Below, one piece after another: positions 28,077-37,900 of a stretch of 64,000 nucleotides of DNA. The notes beneath the pieces are model-generated. The model did no database searches. It saw only the letters and a list, made by a program, of their open reading frames with translations, and had not been told where the DNA came from. Position 1 is the first letter of the stretch, and every line of letters begins with the position of its first letter. The translations under genes were made by a program, and so were the position numbers. This DNA is from Pycnococcus provasolii (Eukaryota > Chlorophyta > Pseudoscourfieldiophyceae > Pseudoscourfieldiales > Pycnococcaceae), in NCBI GenBank assembly GCA_938743325.2, contig OW568863.1, positions 186,001 through 250,000 of the forward strand. Reading direction: 5' to 3'.

Positions 28077-29074
28077 ATGACGGCTGCGACCAACGCTGCG
28101 AAGGAAGCGATGATGGAGGAGTTCTCTGACTTCCAAGATGCCGTCATTGATCCGATGGTGGAGGAACTTGCTCCGTCACCGGATGCTCTTTTTGCGGATG
28201 ACCGCTACTTCCGCCGGACCACAGGTGCGTTCTTCGTCTAGATGAAGCGAAATCAATGACGAACACTAGCTAACAAACACAAACACAACAACAATTTCAG
28301 TCGTTCGCCGTCGTCCGATTACAGGCCGGCGCGTCGTTCGACGCACGACGGTCATCGGAAAGCGACACCTGCTCAGCGACGACGACGAGGATGACGAGGA
28401 CGACGACGGCGACGAGGAGGGAAACGACGGAACGAGTCCCGAGGACCAGACCGCCGTCGACAGCTTGACGGCAGAAATGACGGCTACGACCAACGCTGCG
28501 AAGGAAGCGATGATGGGCGCATCTCTCGACGTCGACGCGGAACTTGAAGACGGCATGATGGCGCCGGGACCCGAGCCCATGATGGCGGATGATCGCGCAC
28601 GCGTGCGCAGGACGACGGTCGTGCGCCGACCTATCGCGCCTGGACCGACCGTGCGTCGTACGACGGTCGTGGGAAAGCGACACCTGCTCGGCGACGACGA
28701 CGAGGACGAGGACGACGACGAGGGCCACGACGACCACGACCACGACCACGACCACGACATGAACGCACAGGAACGTGTGTACGAAGAAATGACGGATGCG
28801 ACCAACGCTGCGAATGAAGCGATGATGGAGGAGTTCTCTGACTTCCAAGATGCCGTCATTGATCCGATGGTGGAGGAACTTGCTCCGTCACCGGAAGCTC
28901 TTTTTGCAGATGACCGCTACTTCCGCCGGACCACAGGTGCGTTCTTCGTCTGGATGAAGCGAAATCAATGACGAACACTAGCTAACAAACACAAACACAA
29001 CAACAATTTCAGTCGTTCGCCGTCGTCCGATTACAGGCCGGCGCGTGCGTCGAACGACGACGGTCATCGGATGA
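27573..29074 (+). CDS. Secreted His/Asp-rich repeat protein with duplicated exons
   Basis: Three exons, 27573-28224, 28301-28936 and 29013-29074, give 449 residues in one frame. Both introns are 76 bp with GTGCGT...TTTCAG ends and differ at one base. The ATG at 27573 opens a signal peptide (MLLVGVVVGINALLSTTVVV). The body repeats a module of about 237 residues: ELEDGMMAPGPEPMMADDR, then VRRTTVVGKRHLLGDDDE, then an acidic (DH)n run, then MMEEFSDFQDAVIDPMVEEL and DDRYFRRTT. Copy two is complete and copy three stops soon after VRRTTTVIG. His-Asp runs often bind divalent metals, so a metal- or calcium-binding secreted protein is likely, but the family is unknown to me. Reading through intron 1 would end at a stop within six codons (GAFFV), giving a one-module product. 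Confidence 0.8.
27827..29074 (+). repeat. Tandem duplication, period 712 bp, spanning an exon and intron
   Basis: The segment from the ELEDGMM coding region through the intron and into VRRRPITGRR repeats at a 712-bp offset (intron starts 28225 and 28937). The intron copies differ at one of 76 bases. The array holds about two full units plus a truncated third. Copy number may vary between strains. Confidence 0.85.
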
Positions 29075-29261
29075 AAGCACAAGAGAAGGAGAAAGCTGAC
29101 CAGATAGTTGCGACCGAAGTCTTCGCGGGATGAGTTGCAGGATAGAATGATGACATCCGACGCATGTGTGAGAGAAAGAGCAGTCAGCCAGCCAGCAGCA
29201 GTAGCAGCTGTAATAAATACAGAAGATGATTTTTACCACAAAATCACGAATATGTGTTTGT

Positions 29262-29753
29262 TCAATGCTCGAGTCTTGCGACGACGGCGTCGTGTCCCTT
29301 AAGTTTCGCCAAGTCAAGCGCGGTCTCTCCGCCGTCGTTCTTCGCAGATTTGTCCGCGCCGTGTTCGAGCAGCGCCTCGAGGACGTCCATGTATCCGTTC
29401 ATCGCCGCGCCCATGATGGGTGTGCGTCCTCCCATCGAGGGGACGTTCGGGTCTGCGCCGCGATTGAGCAGGAACTGTACGACTTCGAGGTGTCCATAGT
29501 TGCCCGCACCGCGCAGTGGCGTGTGTCTGTTTGGCGGCATGTTGACTGCCGCGTTTTTCTCGTCGACGAGGTATCTGACGACGTCGATGTGTCCGTTCAG
29601 GCACGCCCATATGAGCGCGGTGAACCCGTCTTCGTTCGTGTACTCGACGTCGGCGGCAGAGTCTGCGCAGATTTCTTTCACCTGCTGGATGTCGCCTGAC
29701 GCTGCTGCGCTCATGAGCGGCGTGTTCGGGGGCGGGTGGTGCGCCTTCGACAT
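29262..29753 (-). CDS. Small ankyrin-repeat protein
   Basis: 163 residues from the ATG at 29753 (MSKAHHPPPNTPLMSAA). It is made almost wholly of about four to five ankyrin repeats (NTPLMSAAASGDIQQVKEI; GFTALIWACLNGHIDVVRYL; HTPLRGAGNYGHLEVVQFLL; RTPIMGAAMNGYMDVLEALL; ETALDLAKLKGHDAVVARL). The family acts by protein-protein contact; partners cannot be inferred. No membrane or targeting segment is seen. Tandem palindromic ATAGTACTATA-like sequence lies just upstream. Confidence 0.88.
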   Translation of the reverse strand: MSKAHHPPPNTPLMSAAASGDIQQVKEICADSAADVEYTNEDGFTALIWACLNGHIDVVRYLVDEKNAAVNMPPNRHTPLRGAGNYGHLEVVQFLLNRGADPNVPSMGGRTPIMGAAMNGYMDVLEALLEHGADKSAKNDGGETALDLAKLKGHDAVVARLEH

Positions 29754-30233
29754 AAGTACACAGAATATAGTACTATACGCGACGTACAGTATAGTACGAA
29801 CGTCGCGATGTTGCAAGAAACACGCGGCAGCGCGGGTGAAGATCGGCACCTCAGGTGGGTAACGCTTTGTTTGCGAGCCGGCCGTCTTGCACAAGGGAAT
29901 TAGTTGGGGTTTAGTTGGTAGAAGGCACCACGATCAGTACCACGTTCACCACCACGACGTTCCCCACCACGGCCGTAATGTACACCATTCGTTCATACCA
30001 CCTCGTCCATCACACGGAAGAGCGTGTGTCGTTTCACCATGGAAACAGGAAACCGGAAACGTGCGGAAGGACTTTAGACGTCGTTCATGAAGGTGGTCAA
30101 GAGCTCTGTCAAGACTTTGCCAGGGAGCCAAGAGCTTTGTCACAAGGTGGGATGATACGTGTTGTGTATTGAGTATTTAAATTCAAAACAAAGAAAAGAA
30201 AGGTTACTGATTACTACTCGCGGAATCGGTTTA
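29754..30233. other. Intergenic region upstream of the ankyrin gene
   Basis: 480 bp with no gene. It begins with inverted words around TATAGTACTATACGCGACG and ends downstream of the elongase stop. Confidence 0.4.
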
Positions 30234-31148
30234 TCACTTCGCCTTGGCCTTGCCACCCTTCTTGTAGCTCTTCATGTAGAACTGTCCGAAGAGAACGAGC
30301 ATGCACACCATGACGAACATCTGCATGGCAGGCAAGCGCCAGTCGAGGTGTTTGTGATAAATGGCGGTGTTCGCGGCGTGCGCGAAGCAGACGCAGAATT
30401 GCAGCATCTGCGCTTGCGTAATGTACCTCTTCCACGGCACGGTGATTCCTAGCTGAGCACACAAGTAGTACGAGTACATGACGACGTGTATGAAGCTGTT
30501 GATGCACGCCCCGAAGTACGTCTCTCCCCCGCATCCCAACGTGACGGCTGTAAACCACGCCCAGATGAGCAGAGTGTGGTGGTAGATGTGGAGGAACGAC
30601 TGCTGTTCCGTCTTTTTGCGCATCACCATGAAGTAGGTGTCGAACATTTCGACGTACTTGTTGACGTAGTGCACGTAGATGAGCATGCCTAGCCTCCATC
30701 CGTTCGCGGTGCGGTCGACCGCCGTTCCCCACGCGGCGATGTTGTTCATGGACGTGTATCCTTGTCTGTTGATTTCCCGAATCATCTCCACGACCGTCCA
30801 GACGTTCAGCACCACCTGATAGACGTTGTACGTGAACATGTGGTGCTTGATATCCATTTCAGGTCGCGACGCCATGTATTTGTTTCCCATGGCGAGTATG
30901 GCGAGGTATCCGAGCGTGCCCGCGACTGGCCACAGCAGCAGCGTGGATGAGAAGGGGTGTGGTTCCGACGGCAAAGCGGCGTGCATGGATGTGAGCACAA
31001 GGTGTAAACCATAGAGGTATATGCTAAGTAACAGGACGGACGGGAGGATGCGGGGAGACAGCAGGTACGAGGAGAGCGACATGGAAGACGACTTCGATGA
31101 CGAGGATGACTTCGACGAAGAGACGGAACCTCTGGTGGTGGGAGCCAT
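30234..31148 (-). CDS. ELO-family fatty-acid elongase
   Basis: 304 residues from the ATG at 31148. Membrane segments surround the ELO core: a KYVEMFDTYFMVMRKK motif, the histidine box H187-IY-HH (FLHIYHHTLLIWAW), NSFIHVVMYSYY and a TQAQMLQFCVC helix. The lysine-rich C-terminus (KKGGKAKAK) fits an ER retrieval signal. ELO proteins condense malonyl-CoA with acyl-CoA in the ER. The HxYHH form and the Q-rich helix resemble the class that elongates polyunsaturated chains in algae, but chain specificity is not readable. The N-terminus is Ser/Lys-rich and low in complexity. Confidence 0.92.
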   Translation of the reverse strand: MAPTTRGSVSSSKSSSSSKSSSMSLSSYLLSPRILPSVLLLSIYLYGLHLVLTSMHAALPSEPHPFSSTLLLWPVAGTLGYLAILAMGNKYMASRPEMDIKHHMFTYNVYQVVLNVWTVVEMIREINRQGYTSMNNIAAWGTAVDRTANGWRLGMLIYVHYVNKYVEMFDTYFMVMRKKTEQQSFLHIYHHTLLIWAWFTAVTLGCGGETYFGACINSFIHVVMYSYYLCAQLGITVPWKRYITQAQMLQFCVCFAHAANTAIYHKHLDWRLPAMQMFVMVCMLVLFGQFYMKSYKKGGKAKAK

Positions 31149-32273
31149 GGTGGGAGAGATCTGAGCCGGAGTGATCGGAAAGAGGATCGGGGTGATGCGA
31201 TGGCGGAGGGGGAGGGAGGAGGACGAACGTGGGGCGCACAGGGCTTGCTCTTTTTCCCTGGAGGGCCCAGGGAAGGCCCAGGATGCCTTCGGGGGATCCG
31301 GTCTGGAACCAATCATGGAATGGCAATGGACTTCTTCTTCCCCTTGCTTCGGTTGGGTTGTACCCGGGGGAGGGAGTTTTATTACTGGGGGGCCGATTAC
31401 ATAGATTGGTTTTGCTCTCCCTTCCCTTCCCTTCCCTTCCCTTCCCGGCCTGCCAGGTGGACGCTCCATCATGGAATGCTTCTCCATGGACCTCCATGGA
31501 CAGCTCCTAGCTAGGGATCGCGATTATAGGCACGCAGACATCTGACGCCTGTGGTGAGTGGCGTGACGACACACAAACTCAATGTACTGTACAGTAGTAC
31601 TGCTGTAGACGAACCTACCTTTGGTATGCGACTCCTTTGTTTTCTCGGCGAGGCAATTCGTTCGCGGCAAGTCGCGTCCGTAAAGGTTTAGTCCGTAGCC
31701 GTAGGGCGTAGCGTAGCGTCGACGCGTCCAGAACTAAGAATAGGAACGGGCGGCAGGAGTGCACGGTAGTCGGTCGTGGTACAGTACAGGAACATGGAAG
31801 AACCAGAATAACTATCGTCGAATTTATCACGAATATATTCCGCAATGATGGATTCTGCTGTGGCAAAAACGCATCCTTCCCGATTCCTTCACCTTATGTA
31901 GGCTCCCACGAGAAGAGCTTCCTCAATAACAAGACGTTGATGACGAGAGGAGAGGAGAGGTGTTTGCCATCAAAAACAAACAACCTTCCTCAACCAATAC
32001 AATACTGAAACACGAACGTGAAAAACCAGTGAACCTTCCCCTATTCTCTCAGCCTCCGCGTTGTGTGGTTTGTTGGGTCCATCCTGCTCCCATCACTTCG
32101 CATTCCCAAACTCAACTTAAGCTTTGCTTAGCTTAGCTTGTGGTGTGTGGTGACCAACCAACCAACCAGTAGTGCGTCGGAGTTTTTTTAGTTGTCTAGT
32201 GCTTATTTATTTATTTTTAACTACACTCGTCGTTTTCGTTTTCGTTTTCTCCTTTTTGTTTTTTGTATTGAAA
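31149..32273. other. Divergent intergenic region between elongase and RING genes
   Basis: 1.1 kb without a convincing gene; short frames at 31615-31866 look random. It contains a CCCTT tandem run at about 31417-31445, AGCTTAGCTTAG-type repeats near 32120-32140, and a T-rich, TTTCG-repeat leader just before the RING start. It probably holds both promoters. Confidence 0.5.
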
Positions 32274-33545
32274 ATGGGCGCCGGGCAGAGCAGGCGCAAC
32301 TCGAACGCGTCAAACAGGCGTGGTAACGCAGCAAATGGACCTCCTGGAAATAGTACAGGAGGAGGAGGAGGAGGAGGAGGGTACCCTGGAGTGGCACAAA
32401 ATCAACAGCAGCAGCAGCAGCCTCCGCCGCAGTATGTGCAGTACTGGCAAGCAGGACAGCAACCGCCGCCGCAGACGCAGCAGCAGCTGCAGCAGCAGCC
32501 GACGCAGCAGCAGCAGCAGTACCAGCACCAGCAGTCCAACGGACAGCAGGCGTTGTACTACATGCAAAACACCCAGCAGAACCAGAGGTACGTGCCGTCG
32601 CCGTACCCCGCACCGTTCGTGCCAACGCCGTACGTGCCATACCAGGGGAACGTGCAGCAGCACCAGTACCCCATGCAGCACCAGGCGCCTCCCACCATGC
32701 CGCCGCAGCACCACCACCAGCCGATTGAGCCACAGAGGACGCAGACCATTCGCAACCAGGTGAACCTGAAAAAACCAAGCCTCGCCATCGCGCCCGTCGA
32801 AGGCAAAACAGACACCCTACGCCTCACGTTCACCCTCGACGCCACGTCGCCATGCACAGCTACCGTCTTCTGGGGAGTCAGCGAACTCCGCGAGGAGAAG
32901 AACAAGCTGATGTGCCCCATGCCACCTCTCAAGAGAGTGCACTTCGAAAAGGGACTCGGGCAGGTGTACTCCGCGCCAGAAAACGAACTGCTCAGGCTGT
33001 CCGACTACGAGGGAGGTGGCGCGCTGTGCACGCACAACGAGCAGATGGCATCTTACCCGCTCGTCATCCGACTCGAGACGCTCACGCAAGCTGGGCGCGA
33101 CGCGGGGCACTCGCTCGACGAGCTCAGCCCAGGATGCCCGCTGCAGCCGTGGGTGCAGAGCCAGACGACGTACTGCGAGCTCGTTCGAACGCCGGGACAG
33201 CCGACGGACACGTGGGGAATTCGCGTCATCAAGCAGAAAATCTGGGTGAACGAGGTGTCGTACGAGCTGCAGGACATCTACGGCATCGAAAGCCAGTCGT
33301 GCGCCGCGAAGGACGGCACCAGCTCGGATAGCGGCGCCATCGACACCGGCGATGACGCGGGGAGGGAGTGCGTCATCTGCATGAGCGAGCCTAGGGACAC
33401 GGCCGTGCTGCCGTGCCGACACATGTGCATGTGCGCGCCGTGTGCTAAGGCGCTGCGCGAGCAGACGAACAAGTGCCCCATCTGCCGGCGTCAGGTGGAG
33501 AGTTTGTTGAAGATCGTCGTTCAGCAAAGTTCTTCAGCCAAATGA
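32274..33545 (+). CDS. Myristoylated RING E3 ligase, LUL/MGRN1-like
   Basis: 423 residues. The ATG at 32274 gives MGAGQSRR, a strong N-myristoylation signal; the upstream frame lies in T-rich leader. A Gln/Pro-rich disordered part (30-170) is coded by CAG/CAA arrays. The central domain (LRLTFTLDATSPCTATVFWG and following) matches the DAR2-type region of plant LOG2-like ligases and animal MGRN1. A C3HC4 RING lies at 366-405 (CVICMSEPRDTAVLPCRHMC ... CPICRRQVESLL). These enzymes add ubiquitin to membrane-associated targets. Length and domain order fit the family, apart from the longer Q-rich segment. Confidence 0.9.
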   Translation: MGAGQSRRNSNASNRRGNAANGPPGNSTGGGGGGGGYPGVAQNQQQQQQPPPQYVQYWQAGQQPPPQTQQQLQQQPTQQQQQYQHQQSNGQQALYYMQNTQQNQRYVPSPYPAPFVPTPYVPYQGNVQQHQYPMQHQAPPTMPPQHHHQPIEPQRTQTIRNQVNLKKPSLAIAPVEGKTDTLRLTFTLDATSPCTATVFWGVSELREEKNKLMCPMPPLKRVHFEKGLGQVYSAPENELLRLSDYEGGGALCTHNEQMASYPLVIRLETLTQAGRDAGHSLDELSPGCPLQPWVQSQTTYCELVRTPGQPTDTWGIRVIKQKIWVNEVSYELQDIYGIESQSCAAKDGTSSDSGAIDTGDDAGRECVICMSEPRDTAVLPCRHMCMCAPCAKALREQTNKCPICRRQVESLLKIVVQQSSSAK

Positions 33546-33615
33546 TGAGGGGGGTGGCAACAAAATTATTTTTGTAATTCAATTCAAAAACAACAACAAC
33601 AACAACAGAGCATTT

Positions 33616-34629
33616 TTAGTCCATGCCAAGCGGATCGTCGTCGAACACCTCCACGATGGAAGGCTTGGGCTCGTGATTCTCCTTCGCGCCGCCGCCATCA
33701 TCATCACCGTGCTTGAGCGCATCCACCTCCAATGCGCCAACACCAGCAGGCGTCTCCGACGCATCTGAAGATGACGAAGCACCACTCGCTGAGTCGTCAA
33801 TCGCGCCGAAGCGGCCAAAGTCGTCGTGCAGCTTGATTCCTAGTTCCTTCTCGTCGCTGCCTTCGGCGGCGCTCTCGGCCCACTCTCGAATCGTCGCAAG
33901 CAGGCGGCTTGACAGTCTGAGCGGACGCTCCTTCGGGTTACCAAACCGGTGCCTCACCCACCCAAGGTACCACGCCAATATACGTAACGCCATCTCGCTA
34001 GCGCCAGGGAATGGTGACGGCGGCTTGTTTGCCACCAACGCCGTGATCAATTCGCCGTGCAAGGACAACATCACCTCGTGAGCACGCCTGTCGTCCGTCT
34101 GGGTCTTTGCGGGTGTGTCGTGCCAATAGTGTAGGTCTTCGTTCGTGCATCTGTAGAACACATTCATAGCCTGGGAACGTGCCATGAGACGAGGCTCCGA
34201 TCCGCTAAGTCCGCCCATAACCATGAGCAGAGTTGTGAGACCTCCTCCTAGGATGTAAGGTCTCACGAAACTTTCCCAGCTTCGGCTATGCACCAGGAAA
34301 ACCTGGCTCAGCGCCTTGGCCAGTGCCTTAAACTGCGCATGATCGTCCCCAGCTCCGTCAGGAGGCGGCGAAATGAGAAGCGGGTAGTATGTCGCTGCGT
34401 CGTCTTCGGAGGGGAAAAACAGAATGTGTCTCAACTCATAAGCAGTCAGTCGTTTGGACAGCACCATCTCACACGAAGCCACGGGCGGGTTGTCGAACGT
34501 CTTGCAGAGGCCGGCCGTGACCGTGGGTTGCACATCGGGCGGCAGGTTTGCGAGTGCGGCTGGCAAGAACTCCGCGTTGAAGCGCGCAAGCAGCGCGGCG
34601 GAGGAGGCGCCGTCGTCGTCGCCCGGCAT
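33616..34629 (-). CDS. Uncharacterised soluble protein, 337 residues
   Basis: A complete frame with ATG at 34629. The central part is helical and rather hydrophobic (SWESFVRPYILGGGLTTLLM; MALRILAWYLGWVRHRF), with no clear transmembrane span or signal peptide. The C-terminal 80 residues are acidic and Ser-rich and end SIVEVFDDDPLGMD, which looks like a short binding motif. I do not recognise a family; an alpha-helical (HEAT/ARM-like) fold is a guess. It is convergent with the RING gene, 70 bp away. Confidence 0.75.
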   Translation of the reverse strand: MPGDDDGASSAALLARFNAEFLPAALANLPPDVQPTVTAGLCKTFDNPPVASCEMVLSKRLTAYELRHILFFPSEDDAATYYPLLISPPPDGAGDDHAQFKALAKALSQVFLVHSRSWESFVRPYILGGGLTTLLMVMGGLSGSEPRLMARSQAMNVFYRCTNEDLHYWHDTPAKTQTDDRRAHEVMLSLHGELITALVANKPPSPFPGASEMALRILAWYLGWVRHRFGNPKERPLRLSSRLLATIREWAESAAEGSDEKELGIKLHDDFGRFGAIDDSASGASSSSDASETPAGVGALEVDALKHGDDDGGGAKENHEPKPSIVEVFDDDPLGMD

Positions 34630-34909
34630 GTTATGTCGCCGGTTGGATCGGTCAACGCCGCCCGGGGTTGCGCAAGATTATGGATTGGGGGACGGGGATG
34701 GCCAGGTGGGAAAGATTCCGACGCATTCGTCTTTTCCCACGCTCGGGTGGTTCCCATGTCGGCGGAGGCAAAAGCAATCACAGTCAATCATAACTACGGA
34801 TTACTAGGCTGTGCTTATTTAACATATAATTATATTCCCAAAAATTCACTTGTATGAGTTTACAGCAGTAGTCGTTAAGTTTTTAAACTTAACAGGAAGC
34901 TTAAAAGTT
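34630..34909. other. Short intergenic region before the channel gene's end
   Basis: 280 bp, AT-rich at its right end (34800-34915). No gene seen. It holds the promoter of the uncharacterised gene and the 3' end of the channel gene. Confidence 0.4.
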
Positions 34910-37900
34910 TTAAACTTTATTTGGGTAGGCAGGCTCTGGGTGCACAAGCGCGTATCCCTTCCCTTCCGGCGAAGGCGATCTGCTCCGACCGTTAAACGGC
35001 TCGATGGCACTTTTGTTAACGCCTTCCTCATCTGCGACAGGTTGATCTCTCGGAGTTGAAGTTTTCGAACCTCCTCTCGGAGATAATCCAACTTTACTAG
35101 CCCATCTCTGAAGTTCAGCAGTTGCCGCGTTATGTTTTATATGTTTCACAAGATCTTGGTGCGCCGTCGACGCCCACGTGTTGATAAACTTAAAGCTAAG
35201 CAGGACAGCGGAAATGCGTTGGTACGCCGCCTTGCCAAAGATGCGCTGGCCGTGAACCCACCACACACCACTCGAACCAAACAGGAAGAGAACCAAACTC
35301 CAGAGGAATTGGAAGCAGAAGACAAGACCCGCACACAACTGCACGATAAATGGCCACTCCGGCTCCGGCTTTGGAGTTGTCCAGGCAAGAAAACTCGCGA
35401 GACTGAGCCTGTCAATCTTATTCTTGATCAGTAAGTCGCTAATTTCTTCGTCATCCAGATTTTCCAAAGCAGTGCTCATGCCCCCCTTCATCTTGGACGC
35501 AACAAGATATAAGCCATGAACATTTTCCTTCTGGAAACCCTCGCCAACAAACACTAAATCCTCCCCTAGCTTTCCCCTCTGCTTGAACACACTCGCTTCC
35601 GCCATCGTCATCACCACCGCGTCGAGATCTGGATTTTTCTTACGAAGCTTTTTCACGCATAAGTCCTGGCTATCGCACTCTCTCAAGTTCGACGCCGTTC
35701 CAATTTTCGTTGACATCTCGTCAGAAATCGGATCCTTGAGGTTGGCCAATGCCCCCACACGCTTCTCGTATCCGGCATCCTTCAACTCGCTCAGTGGATA
35801 TACCCTTGTTTCGAGCTGATATGTCACCTGCGCGGTAAATAGACTCCAGAAGAAGAGCCCGAGCATCATCCACGCGGCGGCAATCAGCCGGCCTGCGTTA
35901 CTCTTCGGTGCCTTGTCGCCGTACCCCACGGTGGAAGCTGTTACCATGCACCACCACATGGCGTCATCGATACCATCAAGAAATCCTTTTGGGAATTGCG
36001 ACTCGTTGACAATGTGCTCGACAGTCCATATGATGCACGCCGTGATTCCCATGAGAATGAAAATGATGCACACGAGCAGCACGCTCTCGTACTGAACGAG
36101 CGACACGAAGAAACGCATCGGATTTTTCTCGCTAGGGTTGTCCTCTTCCGTGCGCGCGAGAGTCACGAGTTCCTCCGAGTACACCTTGCGTAGCGAGAGA
36201 AGATGGGCGCCGTCGCCAAAGCACCTGTTGGGCAGTACACGGCGCTTCACGACTATCACCCCCAAGGCTCGCTCTCCGTTCGTGATTAGTTCAGTGCAGA
36301 TTTCGTCGGACACCTCGTGCATCTGTTTGCCTACTTCTGATACCGGCGAAAATGCGAATGTGCTATCGACGACGATGCTCGTGCCTTTGCTACCGGTCTT
36401 CTCCGATGCAAGCACATTATTCAACAAGCTCTGCAGGAATCCATTCCCGTACGTTTTTGACGTCCCAGATGGGTTCGACACTAGCTTGCTGTAGTCCGCG
36501 GAATCGGTCAGGTTGAGGTAGCTGTGCGGGAACTGTGATCCAATGATAATTCTGTACGGAGGTGGTTCGGGGCTTCGCGCCGCGACGAGACCCACAACGA
36601 AAGAGCATTTGAATTCCCCAACTTCTCGGCACACCAGATTACCGGCGAAAAAGTTGTAGTCCATCTCATCGCCATCCGAATTGACCCAAGCATCTGTGTA
36701 CCACCCGCCGCCATATGCCTTTGCTAACTGCTCGAGAAGCCTAGCAGGACTTGCAGAGCTGATTTTTTCCGCAGAGATGATCTCCGCCATGTTATTATAG
36801 CGGTACTTCTCAAAGTACGGATCTGTTGTGGCATATAGCACGCCAAACTCATCAAACACGAGCAGATTGGTGTTCGAGTTGGTCGAGTTGGGATCCGACG
36901 AAATTTGTACGCCTGCCTTTCGCTGAAGGGCGATGCTGTGGACCGCCTCGTAAACATCTTGCGTGGCATTTTCTGTCGAATTGGCCCCCGCCTTCAAAAG
37001 CAAACCTTCAGCCCAACCGACCCCCTCGATTGTCTTCTTGCGGCTGCAAAGAGTGTCAAAGTCCGGAGTACACTGGGGGTCCACAGTTGTTTCCTGTTGG
37101 TGCTGTATGTGCGTCAAGCGGATGCTGGATTTGATGTAGTACGACTCTGAAGTTGGCTCGTGGAAGTAGGGGATCACAAGTGAGAGCTGCTCGACCCCGT
37201 TGGTTTCTTCGACGAGGTAGCCGCCGCCACGTTTTGCCAAATCGGAGATGTCGACCATTCCGTCTAACGTGTTGCTTTTTGGCGGTGATTGATTGACCTT
37301 GATATTCGGGTCTAATCCATTGTACGCCATCACCTTTCCAGTACGCTCGTGCACAAACACGACGGAAAACTTGTTCGGCGTGCCATCGTTGATGGAGTAG
37401 TCAGCGACATTCTGATTTATTTCTGAAATCACCGAATCTAGGCCGAAGACGTAAAAGCTGGAGAGCGTGTGACCCGCGAGCATGCGAATGTTCGAGACAC
37501 CGCAGCTCAGGCTCTGCTTCGGAGAGCACGCCGCGCCGTCGGGCGTGCCAAGGGTTTTGGGCGTTTCGCGTACATGATTGTAGCCAGCACCGATGTACAT
37601 CTTCCGCCCGAACACCTCGATGCGCGAAACGTACGAAGCCTTTCGCAGCAGCGGGCATGCCGATACACTGCCACATCCAGAGCTGGGCCACTGGTACGAC
37701 GTCCAGCCCGTGCTCGAGGTAAGTGTCGCGTTGACAAAAAGCTGATGAAGGTAGGTGCCGTCAAAAGGAAACCTCGCCGGATCGATGATGTCTGCGAACG
37801 GACGGCCCACGAGAGCGTCGTTCGCCCCGTGGGAAACCACCAAGTCGGTGTAATCTCCCACGAACACGTAGAAGAAGTCACTGGGCGTGCCCTCCTTGTA

